Assembly: GCF_033118175.1 (NCBI RefSeq)
Contig: NC_083701.1
Span: 70,866,001 to 70,930,000, forward strand
Origin: Dama dama
Lineage: Eukaryota > Chordata > Mammalia > Artiodactyla > Cervidae
Direction: 5' to 3'
Length of the DNA stretch: 64,000 nucleotides
The position numbers and the translations under genes were made by a program. Below, piece after piece: positions 11,866 to 24,800 of this stretch. The notes beneath the pieces are model-generated. The model saw nothing but the letters and a program-made list of their open reading frames with translations. It did not search any database and had not been told where the DNA came from. Position 1 is the first letter of the stretch; each line of letters starts with the position of its first letter.

Positions 11866-13104
11866 CAAAGGTACAACAATATTAAATTTCAAAGATAGCT
11901 ATGGAGAAACTCAACATATTAATAAAATTATATTTGGAAGATGATGAAGGTTGATATTTAAAATGGACATATCAAGAAAAGAACTAAAAGCTGTTATATA
12001 TGGAGGTCAAAATTGTGATTTCTTAAGAACAAATACACTCACTGTTACTCTAAGGGGGGGGAAAAAAAAATCACACAGAGGTGGAGAATCGGCTCACTCA
12101 AATTCCAAATTCTTCTGCATAAAACTCCTCTGTCACATTAGAAAAGTCCAAATCTTTACTGTCGTTCTGTAACTCAAAGGTACTTTGGGAAGTTATTAAA
12201 GGGGGAGTTTTGTTGGAGTATTCCCCTATTTCTTGGAAAGACATGTGCACAGATTACAAACTCAAATAATTTTGTAAACCTAAGAAATGAAGTAGGTGAA
12301 GGTAAGAAAATAAGAGCTGTTTTTAGAAACTCTCAACTCAAAAGTGATGCACTGTAATGAATCACTATTACTTGGCTGGTTACAGATTCTGTCAGTGCTG
12401 ATGACAGTTTAGAAATGAACAAAAAGAAAACTACCAAGTTAACATCCCTTGCCTTCTCCCAACTTTAAGATTTTTAGGCAGCTGGAGTTTCACAGAAATG
12501 TCATTCATCAGAAATACTTAACACAAGCATCTGGGATTCATTCTGTTGCTCTTTACAAAGGATACTCTTTATTTAAAATGCTAAGTTTCTTTTAAAGACT
12601 ACTTCATAAGAAATCCATGTTCTGTCCCTCCCATTTCCTGCCAACACTCCATTTCAAAGTGTAGCCTGCTCTAGCAAATTGAAAAGAATTCCCTTCTTAC
12701 ATCAGAAACATCTCTTCATTCCATACGCAACAGCTTCAGGATAGTCCCCAGGGTGTACAGCCTCTCTGGGATGTTCAAACCCACTCTGAGATGGAGCCCC
12801 AAAGTAGACAAGTAGATCCAGGCTCCCAAGCCCTCTCCAAATGACAGCCTCCAGAAAAATGAGTGTTGCAGAGATCTAACCCTCTGATGCCAAGTGTGGA
12901 CCACAGAGCATATGAATAAACTGAAACATCTCCCCCTACCATATGTCATTCAACAAAGGAGAAAGCCTCCTGATGCCTTTCCAGCGACCATCCACATTAA
13001 TTCTCCAGGGAGCTGTCTCCAGTGACTGAAGCCTTCTTCTCTTAACTCTTTTTTTCTCTTCCTATCTTCCATCCTTAGTTGAAAAAGATAATGCTGTTTC
13101 TTAC

Positions 13105-13287
13105 CTGGGTCAGGTTGCTTATCTCTGGGCACATTTTGGAAATTTGGTTATTCCGAAGGTACAGTGTCTTCAGACCAGGCAGTTTTTCTAATGCTGATGG
13201 CATCTTTGTTATGTTCTTTCCATTTAAGCTAACAATTTTAGTGTTTTTACCACCCTTCAGTGCTCTTATTAACAACCTTTCAGCCAT
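13105..13287 (-). CDS. LRRC69: LRRC69 first coding exon (partial gene)
   Basis: The exon has 61 codons from MAERLLIRALKGGKNTK to EISNLTQ, ending at the donor CAG|GTAAGAAAC (13105/13104). It contains the first leucine-rich repeats (IVSLNGKNITKMPSALEKL, then LKTLYLRNNQISKMCPEI), with the LxxLxLxxN pattern and lengths near 23 residues. The start ATG is in the good context CCCATGG. LRRC69 is a leucine-rich-repeat protein of unknown biochemical role. The remaining exons should lie to the left; none was recognised in 1-13104, in line with very large introns in the human gene. The exon is phase 0 at its end and has no defects. Confidence 0.9.
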
Positions 13288-15785
13288 GGGTATGGAAGAG
13301 ACAGAGGTTCCTTACTACCCATCTTTGGAATCTCTAATTGCAGAATTGGTGTGTCATGGAAACAAAAACATTCTGAGATCTATCATGCTGAAGGCGGGAG
13401 CACTGGCTAATTTCCAGTGTAAAAGGTAGGGAAGGAAAATAACTGATTCCAGGTTTGGGGCAGGAGATGTACAAGATGAGCCTAGAATATCTTATACCAG
13501 AAACAGGAAGTTACCAAGGACTAATGAGATCACATCAAAAGAACATACAAGCCACTTCTAACGGCTTCCATTAGTCTAAAATGGGAAAATTTGAGAATCA
13601 GAAAGAATGATGAATGGACCAAAATAAATTAAAATCTAGAGCTCATGGTACCATAAAAATAAAAGAAAGCCACTGATTACATTGGAACGTGCTGGGGAAC
13701 CAACTCTTAAGACTGAAAAATAATAAATGGAAAAAAATGAAGCACTTATTCTGCTTTTCCAGTACAAATCATATTTTTCTGTAACCTAATAAAGTTCTTA
13801 CTCATAGAAAAATTGAAGCCAATAAATGAGGACGAAAAAATAGATGTAGAAAATCACCATTTTTGCAAAGCTAATGAAATAATGGATATAAATATAAAGA
13901 TCATAATTGGATGCTAAATGCATTAGGTGAGAGGTTGACAGGGAACTTTTCAAGTATGAAATCAGGTTAATTACCTACTAATCAATTTTACCATCACTAA
14001 AATTGAGACAATCATATATTGTTTTCAGGTCTATCATGGTGCCATACAATAAAAATTACACAGCACCAATATTAAATATTCTTGAATCTGAGTTTAATCA
14101 GGCTTCTGTATCTAAATACCATTTACAGAAAATATAAGGAATAGAAAAAAAGCTAAATTAATCTCAAGGAAGCAGTCAGCCAAATCTCAAAACTGGGAAA
14201 TTCTATAAGGCAAATGATATACAATATTTAACCAACAAGTTATGTCATTAATAAAAAGATGGGGAAACTGTTATAAAAAAACGAGACTTAAGAAAAACAA
14301 CAGTCAAATGCAATCTGTGAATCTTGTTTGGATCCTGATTTAAATGAAAATATTTCAGAGTCAACTGAGGAAATTTGATCATGGACAATGTATCAGATGA
14401 CAGGAGTTACATTTGTTATGTATAACAATGACATGGTGGTACTATTTTCTTAAAATGTACCTAACATTTAGAAATGCATCTGAATTTTCAGGTGAATTTT
14501 TTTTTAATAAGTGGGGCAGAAAAGTTAGCGGAAAAAATAGATCAAATAAGATTGCCCAAACATTGGTAATTATTGATGATCAGTAATGGGTAATAGGGGT
14601 TCATTATATTATTCTTACTATTTTTTGTATAATCTTTGAAAATTTCCAAATGAGTGATTAAGACAAAGGCAAAAGAGTAAGGGAAAAGAAAATGAGGGCA
14701 GAGATATTTGATGAGAGCCCCACTTGGGCCAGTTATGAGGCTTGGAGGCATTTGGGCTACATATATGTATCACATCTGGAGGGCTCATTTCCAAAAACAT
14801 GAACACTATAAAATGCATTCTGCATTCAAAGTACTCAGGACACAGTGCCATCTTCCTCTATAATTCCCCTTATTCATTCAACAAACATTTAGGAGTACCT
14901 ACTATGTGCAACACTGTTCCACTGGTGATAGTGAATTAAAATGACAAAAATCTCTCAATGAAATTACATTCTAGAAGTAGAAAAAACAAGCAAATAAGTA
15001 CACCTAGCGTGTTAGATGGCATTAGATGTTAAGGAAAAAAAAATAATAAAACAGGTAAGGAGTTTGCAATTTTAGGGTAACCTGAGAAGGTTTCACTGCA
15101 AGGGTGCTATCAGAGACAGGAGCTTTTCCAAATATGATGATGAAGCAAGTGCCAAAGTCCCAAAGAAGAATCATTAAATTTATACAGGGTATTATAATGA
15201 ACATCAGTATCATCCTAACAATAAAATAAAAGATGCTGATTAATAAAGTTCCAATTGCTAGAATGATCATTTTTTAGGTACTTAATCACTGCTCTTATTG
15301 AAATATCTCTTCCAAACCTTCCAAACCTATTTTCCAGTGTCTTTATTTTGATACTATTTTAGTTTCCTAAGAACAATCGTGATGTTACTATCTGAACAAA
15401 CTAATTATAAAGCTTTGTTTAAAAAAAAGAAGTCTCATAGATACTCATCTCCTCTATAAAGTAATGCTGTATGGCTAGGACTCCAGCTAACACTGTCTAA
15501 ATGGGTAATTTTTTTCCTGCTTTAAGTGGGTAAACAGGCCAATACAATCTAGTACTGCTTTTTTTAATATTAAATTTTCCTAACCTAGAAAATCTGGTAA
15601 ACATTTTTAATTTCTCCTTCTCTTATTTCCAATATGTAATCAGTTCTATTAATACTGCCTGTTCCAGTTATCTATTGCTAAGTAACAAAATACCGTGAAA
15701 CTTAATGGCTTAAAACATTTTATTCAAAAATTTACCATCTAGGCAGGACTCATTTACCCTCGCATCCTTCCCATCTACCCCAGCC
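13288..15785. other. upstream of LRRC69, mostly unassigned
   Basis: No gene was seen. The LRRC69 promoter should lie in the first few hundred bases, but no CpG cluster or TATA box stands out. A degenerate L2-like minus piece (ATTCATTCAACAAACATTTA) lies at 14868-14945. An old interspersed repeat (TTATCTATTGCTAAGTAACA) lies at 15664-15735. Confidence 0.5.
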
Positions 15786-15990
15786 CTGTGCAGGCATGCT
15801 CAGTCATTTCAGTCATGTCCTACTGACTCTTTGCGACCCTATAGACTGTAGCCCACCAGGTTCCTCTGTCCATGGGATTCTCCAAGCAAGAATGCTGGAG
15901 TGGGTGCCATGCCCTCCTCCAGAGGATCTTCCTGACCCAGGGATCGAACCCAGGTCTCCTGCATTGCAGGCAGATTCTATCTGAAACTCA
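15786..15990 (-). mobile_element. Bov-tA SINE
   Basis: Reverse-orientation Bov-tA: tail complement GCTCAGTCATTTCAGTCATG first, then ACCAGGTTCCTCTGTCCATG, TGCTGGAGTGGGTGCC and CCTGCATTGCAGGCAGATTC. It directly precedes a BovB insertion. Confidence 0.9.
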
Positions 15991-16021
15991 CTCCTTAATT
16001 TTACCATCATTTACTGTCTGG

Positions 16022-16841
16022 CTGGCTGAAGCACAAGCTGGACTCAAGATTTCGGGGAGAAATATCAATAACCTCAGATATGCAGATGACACCACCCTTA
16101 TGGCAGAAAGTAAAGAACTAAAGAGCCTCTTGATGAAAGTGAAAGAGGAGAGTGAAAAAGTTGGCTTAAAACTCAACATTCAAAATACTAAGATCATGGC
16201 ATCCAGTCCCATCACTTCACGGCAAATAGATGGAGAAACAATGGAAACAGTGACAGACTATTTTTTAGGCTCCAAAATCACTGCAGATGGTGACTGCAGC
16301 CGTGAAATTAAAAGACGCTTGCTCTTTGGAAGAAAAGCTATGACCAACCTAGACAACATATTAAAAAGCAGAGACATTACTTTGCCAACAAAGGTCCATC
16401 TAGTCAAACCCATGATTTTTCCAGTAGTCATGTATGGATGTGAGAGTTGAACTATAAAGAAAGCTGAGCACCAAAGAACTGATGCTTCTGAACTATGGTG
16501 TTAGAGAAGAATCTTGACAGTCCCTTGGACTGCAAGATCAAACCAGTCAATTCTAAAGCAAATCGGTCCTGAATATTCACTGGAAGGACTGATGCTAAAG
16601 CTGAAAACTCCAAATCTTTGGCCACCTGATGCAAAAAACTGACTCAATTGAAAAGATTCTGATGCTGGGAAAGATTGAAGGCAGGAGAAGGGGACGACCA
16701 AGGATGAGATGGTTGGATGGCATTACCGACTCAATGGACATGAGTCTGAGCAAGCTCCGGACTTGGTGATGGACAGGGAAGCCTGGTGTGCTGCATGCAG
16801 TCCATGGGGCTGCTAAGAGTCAGACATGACTGAGCAACTAT
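16022..16841 (+). mobile_element. BovB LINE, reverse-transcriptase part
   Basis: The frame reads NNLRYADDTTLMAES, with the YADD active site kept, and continues to FPVVMYGCES before a TGA. After that the frame is broken. The tail is GTCAGACATGACTGAGCAAC. Imperfect flanking repeats TTACTGTCTGGCTGGCT (16011-16027) and TTAACTGTCTGGACTGGCT (16842-16860) look like the target-site duplication. Confidence 0.9.
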
Positions 16842-16860
16842 TTAACTGTCTGGACTGGCT

Positions 16861-17921
16861 AAGAATGAACAAGTTTTGCTTTGCTTTTCAAACCCCAAAG
16901 TTTGTAGCTCATTTATATTTAATAATTTTTCCTCTTGCTTGTCTTTCTCCTCCATCATTTACTATAGACAGCTAGAAGAACCCAGATAGCACCTTCAATA
17001 CTCTCTAGAAATCTCCTCAGGGAGATCACTCAGCTGATGAGATATACTTATTTTCCATGTTAATGCTTACTAGGATCACTGTTAAACTTTCTTCTACTAT
17101 GTAACAGGAGTTACTTTTCTTCCAAATTCTAATAATATTTTCCTCATATTCCTTACCAACATTAGGCTCCTGCTAACAATCTCTTCAAGGCCTTTTTAAC
17201 TTACACCTGAAGCCCAGTCCCCAAAGCTCATTACATGGTTTAAGCATTTTGTTATAGTACCAAATTCTTTTCAGGGTTCAATCAGAGAAAAAGACCAACT
17301 AGGAACCGTACAGTTTGACCTTAGGTAATTATAGAAGCTGGGGAAGCCATCTGTGTAGGTCTGTTGCATTTGTGTCTGGTGCTGTGCCTACCCCAGAATT
17401 CAGAGATGCTCAAGCAACAGATCCACCAGAAGTGGGAGAAGCTACAGGCTTCATGAAAAAAGTGACCTATCTTGTTCGTTACTATGCCCAAGTGCCTCAG
17501 TGCTAGATGGTGTCAGCACCTCTCTAAGTCCCAAGAGTAGTGCTTGCACACTTGAGTTAACAAAAGCTGAAGATTTCTATTTAAACATCTATATGAAACT
17601 GCACAAAAGAAAAAATAACTACTTTTACTGAGCATTTATTACATATCAAGCAGTGTGCTAATTCTTTATGTAAGTGAACTGACTTAGTCCTTATAGAAGG
17701 CAGGGCTTGGTATTTTTTTTAAAACTCAGGAGCAAGATTGTAAGTCATTCCTGTTAAAAAAAATAACAAATTCAGCAGCCTTGTGTAAAAGCAGTAATTT
17801 GTTTCAGTAAGCCATATTAGTCACCCAAGTATACTGAAAGACAATCATACACTTCTTCCTGGTCAGTATATTAACAAAGTTTTTTTTTTGTTTTGGGTCT
17901 GTATATTTACTTTCAGCAACC
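16861..17921. other. intergenic, no gene seen
   Basis: AT-rich sequence. CAGGGTTCAATCAGAGAAAAAG at 17273 resembles an old interspersed repeat. MIR/L2-like sequence (GAGCATTTATTACATATCAA) is at 17630-17750. Short open frames here show no protein similarity. Confidence 0.4.
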
Positions 17922-18062
17922 CCTGGGTCAGGATGATCCCTTGCAAGAGGAAATGGCAATCCACTCCAGTATTCTTGCCTAGAAAATTCCATGAACAGAG
18001 GGGCCTGGAGGGCTACAGTCCATGGGGTCGTAAAGTCAGACACAACTGAGCAGACACACATA
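17922..18062 (+). mobile_element. Bov-tA SINE, 5'-truncated
   Basis: The middle and tail are present: CCCTGGGTCAGGATGATCCC, GGCAATCCACTCCAGTATTC, GGGGTCGTAAAGTCAGACAC. The head is lost. Confidence 0.85.
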
Positions 18063-18404
18063 CCCACACTTATTTCAGAAGTCATTATTTTTCAGGTTTG
18101 TTAAAATCAGACTGTCCTAATCGACACATGAAGGTAAATTAACTGTAACACACCATCAGAAGTTTTAAAAAAAGAGAACTCTTGGGTTCCATTCTTCAAC
18201 TAACCAGAAGACTTAAGAATTCACCAAGGGTAATATAAATTAAAAGACAACCCTTCTGTGAGCAAGAAGAATTCTAAGTCACTATCTCATTTTTTCTTAA
18301 CAGTCTATTAGCCTAATGAAACTCCTGAAAGTCATATCCTATCCACTTAATTGATCTTATAACTATTAACAAACCTTAAAGCACCTTATAATATATAGGC
18401 CTAG

Positions 18405-18445
18405 CAATGTGACTGAAGTGACTTAGCAGCAGCAGCAATAATAAA
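18405..18445 (+). repeat. SINE tail remnant with AGC repeat
   Basis: GACTGAAGTGACTTAGCAGC followed by AGCAGCAATAATAA is a typical ruminant SINE tail and microsatellite, with no recognisable body. Confidence 0.6.
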
Positions 18446-19960
18446 CAACTAAATGTAAATAACTATTATAAGTGTACAGCTACTAGAAAGTAACATGTAT
18501 GAGCCGGGGTGCCTAACCTAGCCCAGATGGGAGAAGCCTGAGGAGCTTACCTAGGTCGGAGCTACTGAAGCTGAGACCAGGAGGACAATAAACTAGGTGA
18601 AGCAACCTGGACCCAACTTCAGTGTTAGTTCAAAGGCCTTGTAGGAGGGAACAAGGTGGGGTACTATAAAGGACTGCTGCTTCCGAAACTTACGTTAAAG
18701 AAAGAATTAGGAATCCTGTGAGTTCTACTTTTCCACAAGATGGAGAAAGATATATTTCAAATAAGACTTAGAAAAATCAATGTATGTAAATACACAAGAC
18801 AGGAAGAAAAAGCTCATTTGTTCAGTAAAAGCAAAAACAGTGTGAAATTACAAATTAAATTTCAAAAAACACCCTGACCTATTGCCTCAGCTAGTTCCTA
18901 ACTTCTTCCAAGACAATGTATTAACAAGTGTGTGCCAGCAGTAACTTGCACAGATTTCCTTCTTACTGCTTCATTTTCTTACTCATGTGTATTCATTTTT
19001 CTTTAACATCCAAGAGTTTTGGATAGTCTTCTAATTTGCCCTTCATTATTTTAAAATAACAAAATAATATATAAATATTAGAATCTCTATTATTTTCAAT
19101 TATATATGAGGACAAAATAAAAACTAAATAAAATTCTGAAAAAGTTTTCTCTACTTCTATATTCTAAAAGTATTAAAGAATAACAATTTGAACAATGCTG
19201 ATTTAATTCATCTTTTATTTTTTCTTTTAGCAAACATTAGATAATATGAACAAAACTGTACTGTTCACTATAGTTACACATCCTTATTTGCTCTATATGT
19301 TATAAACATACTTAAGCAGATAAAATTCACTGAAGTAAATTAGACATATTCCAGAACTCTGACATATACTTTTCTAAGTCAGGACAAAAGAAAGCTTATC
19401 AGATTTCCCTAAGAGATCAGCATCATACAGCAAACTAAACTTGTATATGCTGCTTTTAACTTAACATGTGCCATTTTTCAGACTTTAGATTACAGCTAAA
19501 ATAATTTTTATCTCAAGTTTTATGAAAGAACAGAAGCTGAAACATACAAATCTTGTCCATAACCATACTGGCCATTTAAAAATAAAAAATATACCTATAA
19601 TCAAGAGAATTCTATTTACTCTGCTAGAAAAAAATAGCCAATAAGTTATTTTACAATACTTTAAATATAGTGGGAATTTACAATAACTAGATTTCACTGC
19701 ATCTTATTTTATTGCTTAATGCTTCTCTTTTAATTTTAAAGTAACAGATTACCCACCACATCCCCCTTGCAAAAAAAAAATCCAGATCCAGCATTACAAA
19801 ACAAGCGGCCTTCAGAATATATTTTGATTAGCAGGCAGAATGGTTCTTAATCTGCAAGTGTTAATACCTTCATGCACTACTTATCTGCTCAATAGTTCCC
19901 CACACTGTCGCCTGCTGAATACATAATACTGATACCCTGTTTTTTATGTTATAAAACCCG
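18446..19960. other. intergenic, no gene seen
   Basis: AT-rich. A GC-richer patch at 18500-18690 (GGGTGCCTAACCTAGCCCAG) is unassigned. No coding similarity or clear repeat was seen in the rest. Confidence 0.4.
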
Positions 19961-20180
19961 GTTGTTGTTATTTAGTTATTCAGTCTTGTCCAGCTCTGTG
20001 ACACCACAGACTATACAGCCCACCAGGCTCCTCTGTCCATGGAATTTTCCAGGCAAGATTACTGGAGTGGGTTGCCATTTCCCATTACAGGGGATCTTCT
20101 GACCCAAGGATCAAACACAGGTCTCCATATCTCCTGCATTGCAAGTGGATTCTTTACCACTGAGCCACTGGGGAAGCTCA
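19961..20180 (-). mobile_element. Bov-tA SINE
   Basis: Complete in reverse orientation, from TTATTTAGTTATTCAGTC through CCACCAGGCTCCTCTGTCCA to CTGAGCCACTGGGGAAGC. Flanks ATAAAACCCG (19951) and ATAAAACCCA (20180) form a short target-site duplication. Confidence 0.9.
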
Positions 20181-21729
20181 TAAAACCCAGTATTTACTTA
20201 GAAAAATTAGTTGCATTTATGGAGAAAAAATTCAAACTTTATATACACTTGATGTAAAATGTTACTACCTATCTGAGAAAAACAGATCAAACCAAAAAGT
20301 TCTCAGTATCATAAAATCCCTTACATAACAAATTATCACACACATTTGTACATATGGGTGTACTATCTTCTTAAAATATTTTTATAAATAACCTAAAATC
20401 TGATTTGACAAATCATTCAACTGAAAAGTACTGTACTGATTTTATTATACAGTCTTGACTCAACAGTGGCTTTCAGCATTATCCATATATATATAACATA
20501 AAAATTCCCAGATATTTGAAACAAATATTTTCAAATATTTGAGGAAAGATGAAATTAATAAGGCTAATAAAATAGTAAGTAACAAAGACGTTCCCTGTAA
20601 TTAGCCTCCAACTAATAAAAATAAATGAAAAAAAAAAAAAGAGGGAGGGAATAAAAAAAAAAACAGACTTTCCCTAATCCTAGAGAATGAAGCAAAAAGA
20701 GAAACCTTATAAGACAAACTGGAAAAGAAGAATTTGAAGTAAATTTGGCCTTGGACCCTCTTACATTGCTACTCCTTCAATTTGCACAAGTTAAAGAATA
20801 ACAGAAGCTAATAACTATTTCTCAGTGGAAAAGGGAACAAGGAAAGCAAAGCAGCTGAGTAGTGATAGAGAAATTACAACAAACAATATAAAAATGTATA
20901 GTTAAGATAATCAAGAAATGATGTAACAACCATTTTGAAGTTGAGAAATAACAAGGAATAAGCAATGAATTAGAAAAGCAATAATATGCTGCATCTTTTA
21001 AAGTTATATACAAATAAAAGACTTATTTTTATTAAAGCAACCTTCTTAGCTGCACTTTGATGGGGTTACAAAAATGTCACAGCATCAACCTAAAGGGGTG
21101 GGGTAGGGACGGATGGGAGGGAGGTTCCAGAGGGAAGGGATATATGTATACTCAGGGCTGATTCATGTTGTTATATGGCAGAAACCAACACAACGTTGTA
21201 AAGCAATTATCCCCTAATTAAAAATAAATTTTAAAAAAAGTCACAACATTAATCCCATCAACAGCAATGTTACTGCAATCAAATTATTTATAAACATTAA
21301 TTAAATCTGCTATCACCATCACATTATTGCAATGTCAAAGAGACTGATTCATTTCACTTCTTCACGAAAAATTACATTGATATGGTTACTGAAAGCTTTC
21401 AGTAATAAGGAGAAAAAAAAATTTTTTTAACAACTTCAACACAGAATAGAATGTTCAGAATCTTATATTTAATAAAAATATCAACAATCAGGGTACCATC
21501 TTGGTCTATAAATGATATTCTCCACAAAGAACTTACAAGTGTTTTTAAAACACCATTAAAGGGACACTGGTTAAAGTTTCTCTCGGACACATTTTTTTAA
21601 AACCTATTAGTAGCTTTGCCATAAAACTGATTTAAGGTAGTTGTGTTTTTTCAGAAACACTGAGAATAATCCAATACTTGGTATTAACACTCAGATCAGC
21701 ACACTGACATAAGAGCAACATTTTATAGA
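20181..21729 (-). other. OTUD6B 3' UTR / downstream region
   Basis: This AT-rich stretch follows the OTUD6B stop. Minus-strand AATAAA-like sites occur, for example near 21027-21036. The 3' end of the transcript is not determinable by eye. A/G-rich runs at 20629-20661 and the L1 fragment are the only recognised features. Confidence 0.4.
21089..21233 (+). mobile_element. short L1 3' end insertion
   Basis: Only the last ~145 bases of L1 are present: GGGGTGGGGTAGGGACGGAT, CTGATTCATGTTGTTATATG, AAGCAATTATCCCCTAATTA and an A-rich end. The repeats AAAAATGTCACAGCATCAA (21070) and AAAAAAAGTCACAACATTAA (21234) look like a decayed target-site duplication. It lies in or near the OTUD6B 3' UTR. Confidence 0.85.
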
Positions 21730-21814
21730 CTAGCTGCAGTTTTCAGTAGCTGTGTTCACCAACCGTGTAACAGAATTGTAGTGTTCTCCTAAGCCATACG
21801 CATGTCTCATATAA
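21730..21814 (-). CDS. OTUD6B: OTUD6B terminal coding exon 7
   Basis: It encodes the end of residue 266 to residue 293 (YMRHAYGLGEHYNSVTRLVN to ENCS) and the TAG stop at 21730-21732. GEHYNS carries the catalytic His277. The acceptor is CATTTCAG|TTATATG. The 3' UTR continues leftward from 21729; several AATAAA-like sites occur there, but none can be chosen as the used poly(A) signal by eye. Confidence 0.94.
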
Positions 21815-24800
21815 CTGAAATGAAAAAAGGAGAAATAAGTAATTTAGACAAAAGTATTTCACTGTATATACATATTTTATGTATCTAAAACCAAGTACTC
21901 TGAATTAATCACTTCACAAGGGTATCATTCAATAGACTTCATTACTTAAAACTTTAACACCATTTAAAAAGCATCACCAGCAAGTAAAATATGGTTCAAT
22001 GACTCTGCTGAGTTTGTCCAGTAAAACACAATCATTAGAGTGAAAAAAAAGACTGAGATGGCAAATTCTCCATGCTGTGTTTCAGAGAATTCTCAATTAT
22101 GCAAAATACTTTTACAATATAAAGGAAAAAAATCTCTAAAGAATAAACAATAAGGCAGCATGAATGTATTTCAGCTTTTACACTTGCTGAAACTTTTAGC
22201 ATTATTAATGTCAAACCAGAAAAACATGAAAAATAATCCTAGAATTTTGTAACCTTAAGAAATGACTTTATTCTTAACTCATACATAACAATAAATCACA
22301 AAAGGTTTAAACAATTATCTAAACCATGTATTTTGACAATGCTTTCTAATTCTGTAATTGCCTTTAATATGAAAAAAGCATAATTAATGTTGCTGAAAAT
22401 AGACTTGTTTTGATTAATCAACATACATAACTAAAATTTTTCATAATCCCTTTTGTCTTAATTATGAAAAATATTAACAGTAGGAATTTCTAGGTACTTA
22501 CACAAGTATTAATGGATCTTCCGGATATTCTTCACCAACTACTATAGGAGGAGAATCTGCCTGTATTATCTCTATCGGTGTTCGTAAAATGTGAGACAGG
22601 GCTCTTAGCTATAAAAGACAAAATGGAAACTATATATATACATATATATATATTTGTAAGAGAAATAGGGGTAAATCTTATTCACATCATAAACTGATGA
22701 GCTGATGCATGAACAGAGCAACCAGTCAGAGCAGGGATCTACTTCTATTCCTTAATACACACCAAGAGTTCAGTAAAAGGGCATGGAATGGAGGGTGCAA
22801 AACAAGCTCTGGAAATCTTAGCATCCCATCTAAGTCTTCAGAAATCATACACAGAATTTCTCTTTAATAATTTAAATTTACTCCATTGTGAAAACAGCAA
22901 CTCTTATTCCAAATGAATTCACAAATGATTTAAGAGAAAATGTCCTTCAAAAGATGTTTAAAGGTTTTTCTCAATTTAAAAAGAGTCACTTATGTCCCTA
23001 GAACTCACATCTGATTTGAGATTCTTATTAAAAGTTCAAGCATCTTTAATTACTCCTAATACTACACAAAACCTCCGACTGTGTGGATCACAATAAACTG
23101 TGGAAAATTCTGAAAGAGATGGGAATACCAGACCACCTGACCTGCCTCTTGAGAAACCTGTATACAGGTCAGGAAGCAACAGTTAGAACTGGACATGGAA
23201 CAGACTGATTCCAAATAGGAAAAGGAGTACGTCAGGGCTATATATTGTCACCCTGCTTATTTAACTTTTATATGCAGAGTACATCATGAGAAACGCTGGG
23301 CTGGAGGAAGTACAAGCTGGAATCAAGATTGCCAGGAGAAATATCAATAACCTCAGATATGCAGATGACACCACCCTTATGGCAGAAAGTGAAGAGGAAC
23401 TAAAAGCCTCTTGATGAAAGTGAAAGAGGACAGTGAAAAAGTTGGCTTGAAGCTTAACATTCAGAAAACTAAGATCATGGCATCTGGTCCCATCACTTCA
23501 TGGGAAACAGATGGGGAGACAGTGGAAACAGTGTCAGACTTTATTTTTTGGGCTCCAAAATCACTGCAGATGGTGATTGCAGCCATGAAATTAAAAGACG
23601 CTTACTCCTTGGAAGGAAAGTTATGACCAACCTAGACAGCATATTAAAAAGCAGAGACATTACTTTGCCAACAAAGGCCCGTCTAGTCAAGGCTATGGTT
23701 TTCCCAGTGGTCATGTATGGATGTGAGAGTTGGACTGTGAAGAAAGCTGAGTGCCGAAGAATTGATGCTTTTGAACTGTGGTGTTGGAGAAGACTCTTGA
23801 GAGTCCCTTGGACTGCAAGAAGATCCAACCAGTCCATCCTAAAGGAAATCAATCCTGGGTGTTCACTGGAAGGACTGATGCTGAAGCTGAAACTCCAATA
23901 CTTTGGCCACCTCATTGGAAGAGCTGACTTGTTGGAAAAGACCCTGATGCTAGGAGGGATTGGGGGCAGGAGGAGAAGGGGACGACAGAGGATGAGATGG
24001 TTGGATGGCATCACCAACCTGATGGACATGGGTTTGAGTAAACTCTGGGAGTTTGTGATGGACAGGGAGGCCTGGAGTGCTGCGATTCATAGGGTCGCAA
24101 AGAGTCGGACACAACTGAGCAACTGAACTGAACTGAACTGAATGTAGTCACAAAGCTAACCTTTCCAAGTTTCAAAGACCCAGGAGAGGCATATAAATCA
24201 TTAAGGCATATAAAACAAGTTCCCTCTGGTGGCTGAGAAGAGGTACAAATATAGCACTGCTAAGAAAAACACTTTGATGAAGCAATCATGTCATATCTTC
24301 GAACTTAATTCTTGAAGTGAAATACTTAGAGCCACAAACTATTTGAGATGGCTAATCATCACCATGCAGTAATATTAATAACACTGCTAGATTCACCCAT
24401 GTAGCACTTTAGCTCCAAACTTCAATGCAGCCTTTGCCTTATTTAATATATACAAGTGGACTAACACGTACACATGGGGTTTTATTATCTTCATTCAATA
24501 ATCAGGAAACGAGCTCAGGAGGTTGGCTGACTTCCGCAAAGTCAGAAAACCGAGAAGCAGGAGGCACCAGCACCCAGACTCCCCCTGTTACTCGCTGACT
24601 CCTAACACCCCAGGCTACCGCACCACACCTGGACACTCGTGTTTTATTTTCCTTTAATGAAACAAGATAACAGTAAAATAAATAATTAGAGCTTTAAAAA
24701 AAAATCATGATTAACTTCCTAAAAATGACTAAACATATTTTCTTGCAAGTAAGTTTTAATGCCTTAAATACTGCTTTCAAATCAGTCAGTATCAACTAGG

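Noticed and set aside
12716..12949. Minus-strand 77-codon frame with Leu-rich spacing just downstream of LRRC69 exon 1
   Set aside because: The pattern is only loosely leucine-rich, with no consensus LRR Asn positions and no splice sites in frame. It is not taken as LRRC69 exon 2.
13079..13429. 116-codon plus-strand frame over LRRC69 exon 1
   Set aside because: It is a shadow of the real minus-strand exon, which has protein similarity and a good donor.
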